Part shown: positions 22,722-33,875 of the stretch, piece after piece
How positions within the stretch are numbered: the stretch's first letter is position 1
Layout of the letters: every line of letters starts with the position of its first letter
Assembly: GCA_023548195.1 (NCBI GenBank)
Contig: JAJHZJ010000757.1
Location: forward strand, 682,001 to 746,000
Length of the DNA stretch: 64,000 nucleotides
Source of the DNA: Bettongia penicillata ogilbyi
Lineage: Eukaryota; Chordata; Mammalia; Diprotodontia; Potoroidae
Direction of reading: 5' to 3'
Made by a program: the position numbers and the translations under genes
Notes under the pieces: model-generated
What the model was told of the DNA's origin: nothing
The model's input: only the letters and a program-made list of their open reading frames with translations
Databases searched by the model: none

Positions 22722-22854
22722 GGCTTTCTGGTATTATCTTGATATTAAACCTTAGCCAGAGGTTCTGTAGAAAGGAAAGTATGCAGTTTGAGATGCTTGA
22801 TCAAGAAAGCTCTCAAATTCTTTTATGGCTTCTTTCAATGTTTATCAATATGTT

Positions 22855-23055
22855 TTGTGGTATAGTGGAAAAACCACTAGCTTTAGAGTCAGAGGACCTG
22901 GTTTCAAATCCTACCTCCACCATTTTCTACCAGGATTTCATTGAACAAGTTGCTTGTCATTATGGGGCTCAATTTCTTTATCTGTAAAATTAGGATGTTA
23001 GACTAGATGACATCTGAGTTATCTTCCAGGTCTGGACATGTGATCCTATGATCTA
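22855..23055 (+). mobile_element. MIR3-like SINE, sense
   Basis: The head reads TGTGGTATAGTGGAAAAACC with 'gagtcagaggacctggtttcaaatcc'. The tail 'agactagatgacatctgag' ends at 'tgatcctatgatc', the L3/CR1-like end used by MIR3. Confidence 0.85.
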
Positions 23056-23059
23056 TTGT

Positions 23060-23245
23060 GAGCCACGTAGGCTAAATACAGCATTGAACCTGGTATCAGA
23101 AAGATGAGTTAAAATCTGGCCTCAGAATGCTGACTGTGTGACCTTGGGCAAGTCACTTAACCTCTATCTACTTCAATTTCCTCATCTAGAAAACAGGGAT
23201 AATAATGGCACCTACCTTTCAGTCTGCCTCTCACAAAGGTTGTTG
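23060..23245 (+). mobile_element. MIR-like SINE, sense
   Basis: 'atctggcctcagaatgctgactgtgtgaccttggg' and 'aagtcacttaacctctat', then 'ataataatggcacctac'. It lies directly behind the previous SINE. Confidence 0.8.
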
Positions 23246-23906
23246 TAACAACAGACCATACTGACAAACACAGACAAAGACTTCCATTTGGGAAACTAGT
23301 ACCACCATTTGCCTTCTCCCTCTTCATCTTATCATATAATGCTTTCTCTCTGACAAAATTGTAAGGGTCTCATTTTCTATATTCTGAAAATAAGTGAATT
23401 GTCTCTTCAGCTACATACAGCTTTGGCATGGGAAGAAAAAACACTGCATCAACCATCCCTGCTCCCTTCCTGCCTTTGTTACTGAATTGCATAAACCCCT
23501 CCACAGAATTGACAATCATACTTTTAGACAAGAGGCTAGTTATCCTAGTCTGAAGATAATTCTTTTCAAGAGTTTTAAGCCACAGTGGTCTGACCAACAC
23601 AACTTAGGTTTCTGGTTCCTTCTCATTTTCCACAGGGAGATCTAGCATATAGGGGCTCCTACCTGTGATTCCTTTTCTGAGAAAAGACAAATGGACTACA
23701 TTTGCCTCATTCCAGCTCCAAATAGGTTGACCCAGAGGGAGACATGCAACTCACAGAGTTGGTAGAGGGGTACCAAATATTGAAGAAGGTTAACCATAAA
23801 GTTTCCAGGGTCCATTATGCTTTGCAATAACCTTTTACAAAACAGCTGGAGAAAATGACTGACCATAACATCAGGATCAGAAGCATTTTTGAAGTGAGTT
23901 TATAAG
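23246..23906. other. Unassigned intergenic sequence
   Basis: No repeat recognised. Overlapping 76- and 83-codon frames on the two strands (23370-23645) have no known domain. Confidence 0.4.
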
Positions 23907-23915
23907 CAACTGCTT

Positions 23916-24108
23916 CATTTAAAATTTTTTAATTTAATACATTTTATTTTTTTCCCAGTTACATGATAAAGCAATTTTTAACATTTAAAAAAGTTTTGAG
24001 TTCCAAATTCCATTCTTTCCTCTTTTCCTGTCTTCCTCTCTCCTTGAGACAGTAAACAATCAAATATAGCTCATGCATGTGAAATCATGTAAAGCACTTC
24101 TATATTAC
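23916..24108 (-). mobile_element. L1 3' UTR fragment, antisense, with target-site duplication
   Basis: A T-rich start (the A-tail read backwards) is followed by 'cccagttacatgataaagcaatttttaac', 'gttttgagttccaaattcc' and a C/T-rich stretch. It is flanked by CAACTGCTT at 23907-23915 and again at 24109-24117, a likely 9-bp target-site duplication. Confidence 0.8.
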
Positions 24109-24297
24109 CAACTGCTTTTTCTTAAAAATTATTAATTTTTAATATTTATTTAAAAATTTTTTTGAGTTCCAAATTCTTTCCCTCTCTCCAATTTCTCCTT
24201 CATGCATTAAGAAGGCAGGAAATGTGATGTCAATTATACATTTGAAATCATGCAAAACATGTTTCTGTTTTAGCCACATTGCAAAAAGAGCAAGAAA

Positions 24298-26130
24298 TCA
24301 TGCAAATAAAGTCATATCTAAATAACTGGAAAAATATCAGTTGCTTATGGGTGTATTGGATATATGGGTATATAATAAAAATATAGGTATAATAAAAATG
24401 GCAATTCTACCTAAATTAATTTACTTATCAAACTACCAAAATTATTTTTATAGAACTAGAAAAAATAATAACAAAATTCATCTGGAAGAATAAAAGGTCC
24501 AGAATGTCAAGAGAATAAATGAAAAGAAATTCAAGGGAAGGTGGTCTAACCATACCAGATCTTACATTGTATTATACAGCAGCAATCATCAAAACTACTT
24601 AGTATTGGGTAAGAAGTAAAGGGGTAGATCAGTGAAATAGGTTAGGTACGCAAGGCACAATAGTCAATGACTATGGTAATCTACTTCTTAATAAACCCAA
24701 AGATTCCAGCTTTTGAGTTAAGAACTCACTATTTGGCAAAAACTGCCAGGAAAACTGGAAAATAGTATGCTAGAAACCAGGCATAGACCAGCATCTTATA
24801 CCTTATTTCAAAATAAAATCTAAATGGGCACATGATTTAGATATAAAGGCTAATACTGGGTAAAAACTGATATAAAAGTGAAGTGTGAGAGCAAGGAAAA
24901 GTTTACCTGTGAGATTTATGGAAAATGGAAGAATTTACGACCAATCAAAAGATGAGAACATTATGAAATGCAAAATGGATAATTTTGATTATATTAAATT
25001 GAAAAGATTTTGCACAAACAAAGCCAATGCAACCAAGATTAGAAGGGAAGCAAAAAGCTGGGAAACAATTTTTACCACAGTGTCCCTGATAAAGGCCTCA
25101 TTTCTAAAATATATAAAGAAATGAGTGAAATTTATAAGAATACAAGTCATTCCCCAATTGATAAATTGTCAAAGGATATGAACAGACAGTTTTCAGACAA
25201 AGAAATCAAAGCTAACTATAGTTATATGAAAAAATGCTCTAAATCACTATTGATTACAGAAATGCAAATTAAAATAGCTCTTGAGTACCACATTACACCT
25301 ATCATATTGGCCAACATGACAAGAGAGGAAAATGATAAATGCTAGAGAAGATGGGGAGAAATTGGAACACTAATGCATTGTTGGTGGAGTTGTGAACTGA
25401 TCCAACTGTTCTGGAGAGCAATTTGAAACTATGCCCAAAGGGCTATAAAACTGTGCATATCCTTTGATCCAGCAATACCATTTCTATGTCTGTATCCCAA
25501 AGAGATTATAAAAATGGGAAAAGGACCCACATGAAGAAAAATATTTCTGGCAGCTCTTTTTGTGGTGGCCAAGAATTGGAAACTGAGAGGATGCCCAATA
25601 ATTGGGGAATGGCTGAACAAGCTGTGGTATATGAATGTAATGGAATACTATTGTTTAATAAGAAATGATGAGCAGGTAGACTTTAGAAAAACTTGAAAAG
25701 ACTTGAATGAATTGATGCTGACTGAAGTGAGCAGAACCAGGAAAATGTACACAGTAACAACAGTATTGTGTGATGACCAACACTGATAGACTTAGCTCTT
25801 TTCAGCAATGCGAGGAACTAAGACAAGTTTCATGATAGAAAATGCTATCCACATCCAGAGAAAGGACTGTGGAATCTGAATACAAATTGAAGCATACTAT
25901 TTACTCTCTTTTTTCCTTTGTTTTTTTTCTTTCTTGTGCTTTTTCCCTTTGTTTCTAATTCTTCTTTACAACATAACTAATGTGGAAATATGTTTAATAT
26001 GATTTATAGCCTATAACAGATTGTAGGTTCTATTTGGAAGGGGGAGGGGAAGGAGAAGGAGAAATTTTAGAATTCAACATTTTATAAAAGTGACTGGTGA
26101 AAACAAAAATTAAATAAACAAATATTTTTT
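24298..26130 (+). mobile_element. 5'-truncated L1, sense, nested inside an antisense L1
   Basis: It begins at the equivalent of 49426 in the good L1 ('ggaaaaatatcagttgcttatggg') and runs through the end of ORF2 to the 3' UTR and an A-rich tail. The flanks are AAAAGAGCAAGAAA at 24284-24297 and again at 26131-26144. This exact 14-bp duplication defines the insertion. Length about 1.83 kb. Confidence 0.93.
24390..25760 (+). pseudogene. L1 ORF2 C-terminal remnant (nested copy)
   Basis: ORF2 encodes the endonuclease/reverse transcriptase of L1; only the region after the reverse-transcriptase core remains. Open pieces at 24885-25124 and 25121-25345 include a KCKMDNFDYIKLKRFC stretch and an SHSPIDKLSKDMNRQFSD stretch. 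Both match the same region of the L1 at 50058-50300. The Cys/His segment near 25350-25400 ('cattgttggtggagttgtgaactg') is the decayed zinc-knuckle-like end. Frameshifts and stops make it non-coding. Confidence 0.85.
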
Positions 26131-27268
26131 AAAAGAGCAAGAAAAAGTAAATGAAAAATTATGCTTCAATTTGCACTCAGATTCCATCAGTTCTTTCTCT
26201 GAAGGTGGATAGCATTTTTCATTTTAAGTCATTCAGAATTACCTTGGATCATTGAATTGATCCAAATCTCTAAGTCATTCACAGCTGAGCATCATATAAT
26301 ATTTCTATAACAGGGTACAATGTTCTTCTGGTTCTGTTTATTTCACTTTGCATCAATTCATCCTGTTCATGTTTTCCTATAGTACAGTAGCATTCCATCA
26401 TAATCATATACCACAACTTGTTCAGCCACTCCTCAACTGAAAAGCATCCCCTCAAGTTCCAATTTTTTTTGCTGTTGCAAAAAAAAGCTGCTATAAATAT
26501 TTTTGAACATAGATATTCATTTCCTTTTTATTTGATTTCTTTGTGATACAGACCTAGTAGAAGTATTAAGTCAAAGAGTATGCAGTTTTACAGCCCTTTT
26601 GGCTTAGTTCAAAATTGTTCTCTAGAGTGGTTGGATCAGTTCACAACTCCACCTACAATGCATTGGTGTCTCCTTTTTTCTACATGCCCTTTAACATTGA
26701 TCATTTTCTTTTTCTATCTCATTAGCCAATTTAATATGTGTAAGGTTTTTTAAATTTGTATTTCTCTACTCAATAGAGACTTACAGCATTTTCCCATATG
26801 ACTATAGATAGCTTTGATTTCTTCTAAAAACTGCCTATTTGTATCCTTTAATCATTTATCAATTGAGGAATGACTCATAATCTTATAAATTTGATTCAGT
26901 TTTCTATCTCTTTGAGAGATGAGGCCTACATCAGAGAAACTTCTATAAAATTTTCCCCACATTTCTTGCTTTGCTTCTAATCTTTGCTGCATTGGCTTTG
27001 TTTGAGTAAAACTTTTTTTAAATTTTATGTAATCAAAATTATCCATTTTACATCCTGTAATGCTCTCTGTCTCTTATTTGGTCATACATTCTTCTCTTTT
27101 CCATAGATCTGACAGGAAAAATTTTCCATGCTCCCATAATTTGCTTATAGTATCACCCTTTATGTCTAAGTCATGTACTCATTTTAACCTGATCTTGGTA
27201 AATGGTATGAGATGTTGGTGTATACCTAGTCTCCACTGAACTGTGTTATAAACAATTTTCAACCGCTT

Positions 27269-27555
27269 TCAAGATGGACAGCAGTTGAAGGGAGGTTGAC
27301 TTCATTTGGGTCCTTGTGATATTGCTTTCCTTGTGACACTTAGGTCTCTGTCTCTGTCTCTCTCCTTCCCAAATCTTCTCCTCCTGCTCTCTCCCTCCCC
27401 TTCTACTCTCCCCACCCTGGTTTTTCCATGATGATAGCCAACATTATTGTCTTTAATTCTGTACTGGATGTAGCTTCCATGCAGGCACATGGATTTGTGT
27501 ACCTGAATTCCAATGCCCCAGGGAACTGTTTCCCTATTATCAGTCATGGAAAATT
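27269..27555. other. Unassigned sequence with a pyrimidine-rich tract
   Basis: 27340-27420 on the + strand is almost all C/T (CTCTGTCTCTGTCTCTCTCC and similar). The 81-codon minus-strand frame across it is Arg/Asp-rich because of this bias. No gene is seen. Confidence 0.5.
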
Positions 27556-27559
27556 TGTG

Positions 27560-27740
27560 ACATTGACATGTGTTTTATGTAGTAATTATATATAATACAA
27601 TAAAAAGTAATTTAATGTAATGTTATACAATACAACACAATACAACAAATGTGACATGACATATTTATATGTGTATATATATATACATGTATATGTATAT
27701 ATATATGTATTCATGTGAGTGTGTGTGTTGTGTAAATACT
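27560..27740. repeat. AT-rich region with (TA)n and (TG)n runs
   Basis: Repeats such as AATACAATACAACACAATAC (27625-27650) and GTATATATATATACATGTAT (27670-27710), ending in GAGTGTGTGTGTTGTG. Confidence 0.85.
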
Positions 27741-27744
27741 GGTT

Positions 27745-27970
27745 GGATAGTTTTTCTCATATGAGGAACTCAACATGAAGAAGTCCCTTATATCAATGCA
27801 ATTCTGCATCTATTCTGCAATATATATTTTTAGTTACCTGGGGCTCCTGAGGGGATAAGTGACCTGCCTACTATCAGACATCTAGGATATGGCACAGGCA
27901 AGACCTGGATCCAGGTTTTCCTTACCCTGAAACCAGATCTATCCTGTGTGCCATATAGCCTCTAGAGCAT
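27745..27970 (-). mobile_element. MIR-like marsupial SINE, antisense
   Basis: 'tatgaggaactcaacatgaag', 'ttatatcaatgcaattctgcatctattctgcaa', 'ctgaggggataagtgacctgcc' and 'gacctggatccaggttttcc' follow the order seen at 22380. Confidence 0.7.
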
Positions 27971-29044
27971 ATATCATACATACACAAAAGTGGCTTTCAA
28001 AAATTGTAATTCTCCATACCTAATATTTGAGAATATATTGTCATGCTCCTTATGTTCTTTCTGCTTCTGGTAATGAGACTTCTCACACAGAAGTATCTTT
28101 ATTACAAGAGGTATGACACATCTTGTTGTCAGCTTTTCACAGTATGTCCATTAGCCTCCAAAAGGCAATGAATTTGAGGTGTAAATTTTCTCAAGACTGA
28201 CTACTTTATAGTTCCACTGAATTTTAGCTTTAACAAATAAGAAAACTCAAAAGTATTTTTGACTAGTAATGGAAATAACAACAAAAGGGAAAGCTATTGA
28301 CAGAGTGGAGGAAACTTGAGTTTCAAGATTCAGTAAAAAACTCTGCTCCTTAGAGTCAAGATCTTTAGTGAGAGAAACAAAGGAGATAAGAACTAACATA
28401 TTAACTCTCAGCTTCAGAGTCTTCTAGGGTTCCTCCTATTAGGCTTTATTCAAGGTCAATCTGGCAAGGACCAAAAGCAGAAGCAGAAGCTGTATGGACT
28501 TCTACCTCACCAGTATCAACATCCACAGCAACATGGAGATCTGGCCTTTTGAAACTGGCTTGCCAAGAGCTGTCTTAGCTGGTTAGAGAGAGAGCACTTT
28601 AAATATTTAAATGAAATTATTCAGGAAAAGACTAAGGAAACAGAACCAAAGCAGCAGTCTATGCACTGATTGCAACATTGTAAACAACAATAATAATAGC
28701 AACAGAATCCAGGGAAGAATGCAGAAGATAAAAAAAAGTCAGAATGGGACATGAGAGCAAACAGGATGATTCAGTTTCTCCCTTGCTAATGCTACTATAC
28801 ACTCCTATTATAATTATTTTTAAACAAACTGTCAATAATGAAAATTAGGATTTAACATATAATTCTTCCCCATTTTGTCCTTTAATGTTTATCATTTATT
28901 TATAAATAACTAATATATTTATTTACCCATCTATTTATTCATTTATTTTATTCATCGATCCACTTATTTTCTCATGTTTGCCTATCCTTTTACTCATTCA
29001 TTATTCTTTCTGCAATATCCTCTCTTTTCTAAATTCTAGTGTTA
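27971..29044. other. Unassigned intergenic sequence
   Basis: No gene recognised. A TTTA-rich stretch at 28890-28970 is low-complexity. Confidence 0.4.
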
Positions 29045-29190
29045 GAGAGTAGTTTGGGGATACAGAATGGGTAAGTGCTTTGTCCTTGGTCACACAGCTG
29101 GTATATTGCAAAGGAAGTATTTCAATACAGGTCTTCCTAAGGCTGAGGTTAGATGCCCTATTCACTTTTCTATATTGCTTCTGTTGATAC
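29045..29190 (-). mobile_element. MIR-like SINE, antisense
   Basis: 'taagtgctttgtccttggtcacacagctgg' followed by 'aggtcttcctaaggctgagg' and 'tgccctattcacttttctat' is an antisense tRNA-derived SINE head. Confidence 0.65.
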
Positions 29191-29456
29191 TAAGTGTTTG
29201 ATAAATATAATTAAAGATAAATACAATTAAATTTAATTTAAAAAGTTAAAATAAAGATTCATAGTTCCAAATTTTACTAAGATTTCCATAGTATTGGGCA
29301 ATGTAATGGTAATTATGGGAATTAAAGGTCCTCCCCGTCCATTAATAGGCCTGCCCATTAAGGGAAGCTTGATTAGGGGAGGCCTACACCTTTGGTGAAT
29401 TTTCTAATAAAACACTGATTCTCAAGGGTTGTGATACCCTTTGGCTCTGAGCAGTG

Positions 29457-29464
29457 TATAAATA
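29457..29464 (+). promoter_or_regulatory. LTR TATA box
   Basis: TATAAATA lies about 155 bp inside the LTR, ahead of the 'gaggtgagg' block that is conserved in the second LTR. Its activity is not known. Confidence 0.55.
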
Positions 29465-29591
29465 CTCCGAGGTGAGGTTGTTCTTTGGGCCTTACTCACT
29501 GGAAGTGTTTGTTTGTCCAGATGAGACTCTGCGTAGCAGCTAAGGAGCTCCTGGCTTTGAAAACCAGATCTCTGGGTGCTTTTATCTCTGG

Positions 29592-29595
<4 letters not shown>

Positions 29596-29641
<46 letters not shown>

Positions 29642-29709
29642 CATATATGTATATATGTATATATATATACATATATGCATATATACATATATGTATACAT
29701 ATATATATG
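29596..29709. repeat. (TA)n array within the LTR
   Basis: 17 TA units at 29596-29629, then mixed CATATA/TGTATA units to 29709. In the second LTR this site has no array (CTCTGGTAACCATGTATGCA). Confidence 0.95.
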
Positions 29710-29965
29710 TAATAGTCGGACAGTTGGGTATGTTTGTTGATCTGTGATGCATGTATTGCTAACAGTCAGACAATTGGAAACCCTGTCTGTTGATTTTTAT
29801 TTCTCTGAAGTTCAGGGTACTTATTCCCCTGAACTAAGTGAATGATATATGTGCTTGATTAAAGTAGATTGTTGACACCTCGAAAGTTGTTTTCCTTTTA
29901 GAAAAGCATATCAAAAAATCTGTACAGCAGGCCCTCCTGTGTATTTCGGGGTCCTTACTGTTACA

Positions 29966-30310
29966 GACATGCAGAAGAGGAGTCCATGATGACCAGCTAC
30001 AATCATTGGAGGTAATGATTAACTCATTGGCACAATCTCTTCCCTATGTCACTCTCAGCATTGCCTTCCTCTTTGTCTGCTTGCAGCATCTGCCCTCTTG
30101 ACCACTCCTTCCTCTTCTTAATAACAAGACAACTACTACTTCCATACTCCCTTTGTGAGTTGATCGTTTTTCTCATTATTGCTTCATCCTCTATCAGTCC
30201 CTCCCTATCACCACCTTTTCTCCCCTGAGCTGATAACAACAGCAACCCAAAGGATATTACAATTATTCTTTCTTTCTCAAAATCCTGAAAATGTTTCTGC
30301 TTTTGTTGGT
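29966..30310. other. Unassigned intergenic sequence
   Basis: C/T-rich in places ('ttgcctcttgaccactcc'-like and 'cctccctatcaccacctt'). It could be a decayed L2-class fragment, but I cannot place a motif. Confidence 0.35.
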
Positions 30311-30311
30311 A

Positions 30312-30312
30312 G

Positions 30313-30370
<58 letters not shown>
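30312..30370. repeat. (GT)n microsatellite
   Basis: About 28 GT units (GTGTGCGTGTGTGTGTGTGT onward). Confidence 0.97.
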
Positions 30371-30372
<2 letters not shown>

Positions 30373-30454
30373 GGCTGATATGAGAGGAGAAAATTGGAGA
30401 AGCCCTAGAGTAGACTCAGAATTAAAAGAAATAATTATTGACCACTGTCCTGTG

Positions 30455-30610
30455 GCCTATAATTATAATAATAAACATTATTAATAATATTATAATATAA
30501 TTATATTATAAATAATTATACTAAATTATAAATGATAATTGGTTATTCTATATTATATAACATACTATTGCATATAATAAATATTAATACTACATGCATA
30601 TGTAATTTAC
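30455..30610. repeat. AT-rich low-complexity region
   Basis: TTATAATAATAAACATTATT and similar sequence, nearly free of G and C for over 100 bp. Confidence 0.8.
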
Positions 30611-32075
30611 TATAGACCAACCATCTTGTGGTCAATTGTGTTGAATCCACTCTGCTGACATATTGCCGGTGGTATTTGATGCTATTTTTGTAACTTAACG
30701 CTCTCAAATTCAATCTTCTGCTGCTTACCATTTTCCTAAACCTCATCTGAGTTATTCAGTCAAGATAAACTCCATCTCCCTCCCATACTGTCCTTCTTCT
30801 ATATCCAGTCACATAAACTAAACACTTCTAACTTTAACTTCTGCTATCCAACTTACAAATTGACTTATCCACTATGGTGATTTACTGTTATTTTTCTGGA
30901 GGGGTCATGTAAAAAATTCCTGATGACAATCAAGAACTGCAGTCAATTTTACCTTTTCATTGAATGTGAATGCAATTTAAATCTGCATTATTTATTTACT
31001 GCAATCTCTCCCCAAACAATAAGCCCATTTCTTTGCCTGAAAAATGGTCTTGTATTTAATGAAAACAAAATGTATATGTCCCTGCACAGAGTTGAAAGCT
31101 GAAGTTGAAAAGACTCATTCTTCCCTCTGTAATATTTTTTTTCATTACTCCCACCTTTTTTTTTAATAACCCATGTGACAGAGGAAGCTGACTCATGAAA
31201 GGAACAGGGAGAACAGAAGAATGCCAATTTTTTCCAGAAAAAAATTCCCACTCCTCCCTGAAACCACTAGGAACACAAGAAAAATATATGACATTATGGA
31301 CATATGTGGGATCTAGAGTTTATAGATGATATGGACATGTGAACCCATACTCAATATTAAACAAAAAAGAAATGCCCCCAAAAAGTGTTATTCATGAGTA
31401 CAAAAGATACCTTTAATACCCCAGATCTTTTAATTTTTCTAATCCTGGATCTTTGTACATTTGAGGGGAAGTGTGCCATTATAGGTGCTAGATGAGTTTC
31501 ACAGTTCCCCAAGCAATCTGACCTCCATCAAAATTGGTGACAGTTTTGAATATCTACATTGCCGATCTTTGCTGAGGGCCAAAGAAGTGAAAGAGATAAA
31601 TTATGAAGTTTATATCAGTTATTTGTGCCATCATGATAACTCAGAGCCACCAGTTAGGAAAATTCTGTGCTGTAGAGACATATTTCCAAAATGGTATCCC
31701 TATGTGGCACCCATGTGGAAGCCAAGAATACATTTCATTCTTTAAAAACAAAGTACCATATTTTAGAAGCATGGGCATTTAAAACAGCATTAAGAGGGGC
31801 ACTAGGGAAACACTTAGGATAATACAGGTCTCAACCCTAATGCGAAATGAAATTCTAAAATGGTGTAAATCATACGATAGTGGAAGAAAATGTTTGAGGC
31901 CAGTAATTACAAGAAAGGCCAACTTGAAATCAGAAGTGGAAGTCCTGGGTCCTTTTATCTTTCCTGAGGTTCAGTTCTCACTTGTGGTCAGCCAAGAAAA
32001 CTATAGCCTCTATTTTGAAGGTCTCAGATGGGAACATGACTAAATAAAATAGTTTCTGATTGGGTAAGCCCGATT
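30611..32075. other. Unassigned sequence, with one weak internal repeat
   Basis: No gene or named repeat recognised. The stretch 31616-31660 is about 78% identical to 33106-33150 (35 of 45 positions), so both may be remnants of an unknown repeat. Frames of 86 and 67 codons at 31485-32043 have no recognisable domain. Confidence 0.4.
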
Positions 32076-32079
32076 ACTG

Positions 32080-32530
32080 GGTGAATTTGCAATTCAATTT
32101 CATTGCAATTATCATGCATTCATCATGTACCAAACACTGCTGGACTCTGGGGAATATAAAGGCAAAAATGCAAAACAAAACTGAGCTTGTCCTAGAAGAG
32201 CTTATATTCCACTGAGAAATATGCACATAGCTAAGTAGATAGATAGTATAGTAAGTAGATAGTAATAGATAGTAGATATTGCAACAAAATATCAAGGGGA
32301 TAAGTGTGGGTCATTAAAAGCTTGGAGGAAACTAAGGAAAGACCTGAACGTCTGAGCTGAGGTTCTAAACTTGGAAAAAAAATTAGAATGTTTAATATAA
32401 GTAGGTATTGTGATGGATTTTAAATCCTAAACAAAGAAGTTTGATTTTGCTTCCTCCTCAGGGGCAATAGGGAGCCCTTGGAGGTTCTTAAGCAGAAGAA
32501 GGGCATAGTTAGATCTGGGCTTTAGACTTT
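32080..32530 (-). mobile_element. CR1/L2-clade LINE 3' part, antisense
   Basis: 'attcatcatgtaccaaacactgctggactctgggg', 'gcttgtcctagaagagcttatattcc' and later 'gggcaatagggagcccttggaggttcttaag' follow the antisense order of the LINE at 14950. A TAGATAGATAG-type microsatellite interrupts it at 32233-32280. Confidence 0.7.
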
Positions 32531-32769
32531 AGGCGTCTCCGCTTAGAGGATATGGGAAAGATGATTTGGAGAAAGAACAGTTGCCAAAAGACCAAGTGAA
32601 CCTCTGTGTCTTCTGAGAAGTTTTTGAAGCAGTTTTTCACTTTCATCATCATTGAACCAATGCCAAGACAAGAAGATGGAATTTTAACACGTTATCTCTG
32701 TTTTGTAACACTGGGGCTTATCTATGGAGGGTGGAGTTGGCTGACTGGTACCGGTTCCTTTGCTTCTGA

Positions 32770-32963
32770 ATTGGGGCAGCACTCAAGGCCTCATGTGACC
32801 TTCTAGGTCCTTGGGTGTGGCCTTTGGACTGTGTCCAAGTTTTACTAAACAAGTCCTTTTATTAAAGGGACTTGTTCTGTTGAATTTGGAATCAGTCAAA
32901 GGGCTGCCCTTGAAGACTTAGAGGGCTACATGTGGCCTCAAGGCCGCAGATTCCCCACCCTTT
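32770..32963. mobile_element. Palindromic hAT-like MITE
   Basis: A non-autonomous DNA transposon. The left arm (from GGCCTCATGTGACCTTCTAG) and the right arm, read backwards (GGCCACATGTAGCCCTCTAA), pair over about 75 bp on each side of a centre near 32871. The outer right end 'aaggccgcagattccccaccc' is typical of hAT/Charlie-type terminal repeats. The matching outer left end is decayed. There is no coding capacity. Confidence 0.75.
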
Positions 32964-33660
32964 CCTCTCTGCTCCACTCCTACTTTTTCTGGAGATTTAA
33001 TTAGTCATTCCCTGTTACAAAAATTAGCTCATGTTCAACCTTGTGGCAATATGATGACCCTCTGGTCCACGTGGTCCTTTTCTCTGATATTTACAAAGTT
33101 TCTCTTAGTTATTCATACAATCACAATAACTCAAACTCACCAGTTAGGAACATCTTTAACATTCAGACAAAGATTTGGCTCTTTTCCCTAATTTATTTCT
33201 AGTGCTGTAGCTCCAAAGCTTCTACCTGTGGACTCTCCATCAACAACGCCCATAGTCACCAATTAGTGTTTAGAAAAACGACTTACTGAGAAGATATAGT
33301 AAGAACAGTTGGTGTAAAACATTCCTCTCAAAACCTGGGATGTATTTCCCCATAAAGACATATAATAACCATAGGAGGAATGATCACGAACTTAAAATTT
33401 AAATGCAGTGAGGCAGACATGGAGACAGTATATATGGCAATGGGGTGCCATCTGTCTCCAACTCCTGGAAGTTCTTTTTATTTTCTTTTGAGGGTCCTCA
33501 TGAAATCTGCTATGGGATATGGCATTAATTAATGGGTAAACCACTCTGCTGGGCTGGCTCTTTGCAGGGTGTGGCATTTCTGCTGGACAGATTGATCTGC
33601 TTCTGGGCTGTACTGATCTGTTACTTGGCCAGATTGCTCTGCCCGACTTTCTACTAATGC
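32964..33660. other. Unassigned intergenic sequence
   Basis: No gene or named repeat, apart from the 33106-33150 match to 31616-31660. A motif TGATCTG/GATTGCTCTG recurs loosely at 33590-33645. Confidence 0.4.
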
Positions 33661-33664
33661 ATTA

Positions 33665-33875
33665 TTTATTCTTTGAGAGGCTGTATGGCGTAATGGATAG
33701 AGAACTGGCCTCCCAGTCAGGAAGACCTGGGTTCAGAACTACCTCTGATATACTCTGGTGATGTTACCCTGGGCAAGCTAACTTCTTAGTGCTTTAGAAA
33801 ACACTCCAAGACAGGTGCCAACTTACAGTAGTACAGGGAATTTCCTCTACACCAATGAGATTTTAAGTTCAGTTG
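33665..33875 (+). mobile_element. MIR-like marsupial SINE, sense, near full length
   Basis: The head reads GGCTGTATGGCGTAATGGAT then 'gaactggcctcccagtcaggaagacctgggttcag'. The core is 'gttaccctgggcaagctaac', and the tail reads 'gtgctttagaaaacactccaag' then 'acagggaatttcctctacaccaatgag'. The tail is the reverse complement of the block that opens the antisense copies at 22380 and 55735. Confidence 0.85.

Larger units (their letters stand above)
24118..27259 (-). mobile_element. L1 LINE 3' part, antisense, split by a second L1
   Basis: Two pieces, 24118-24297 (3' UTR) and 26145-27259 (3' UTR plus the end of ORF2), join into one antisense L1 once the sense L1 at 24298-26130 is removed. Read on the minus strand, the ORF2 end includes the equivalents of 'cacaacttgttcagccactcc' and the region near 27150-27240 that matches 49880-49980 of the good L1. 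It is flanked by CAACTGCTT (24109-24117) and CAACCGCTT (27260-27268). It is 5' truncated. Confidence 0.85.
29302..29965 (+). mobile_element. Solo LTR of an endogenous-retrovirus-like element, copy 1
   Basis: A 664-bp block starting with TGTAATGG and ending with GTTACA, the TG...CA ends of an LTR. It shows a TATA box (TATAAATA, 29457-29464) and a possible poly-A signal (ATTAAA, 29858-29863). It aligns along most of its length with 40751-41375. No gag/pol/env-like sequence or primer-binding site lies on either side, so it is probably a solo LTR. No target duplication is clear. The retroviral class is not assigned. A (TA)n array has expanded after the TATA box at 29596-29709. Confidence 0.75.
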
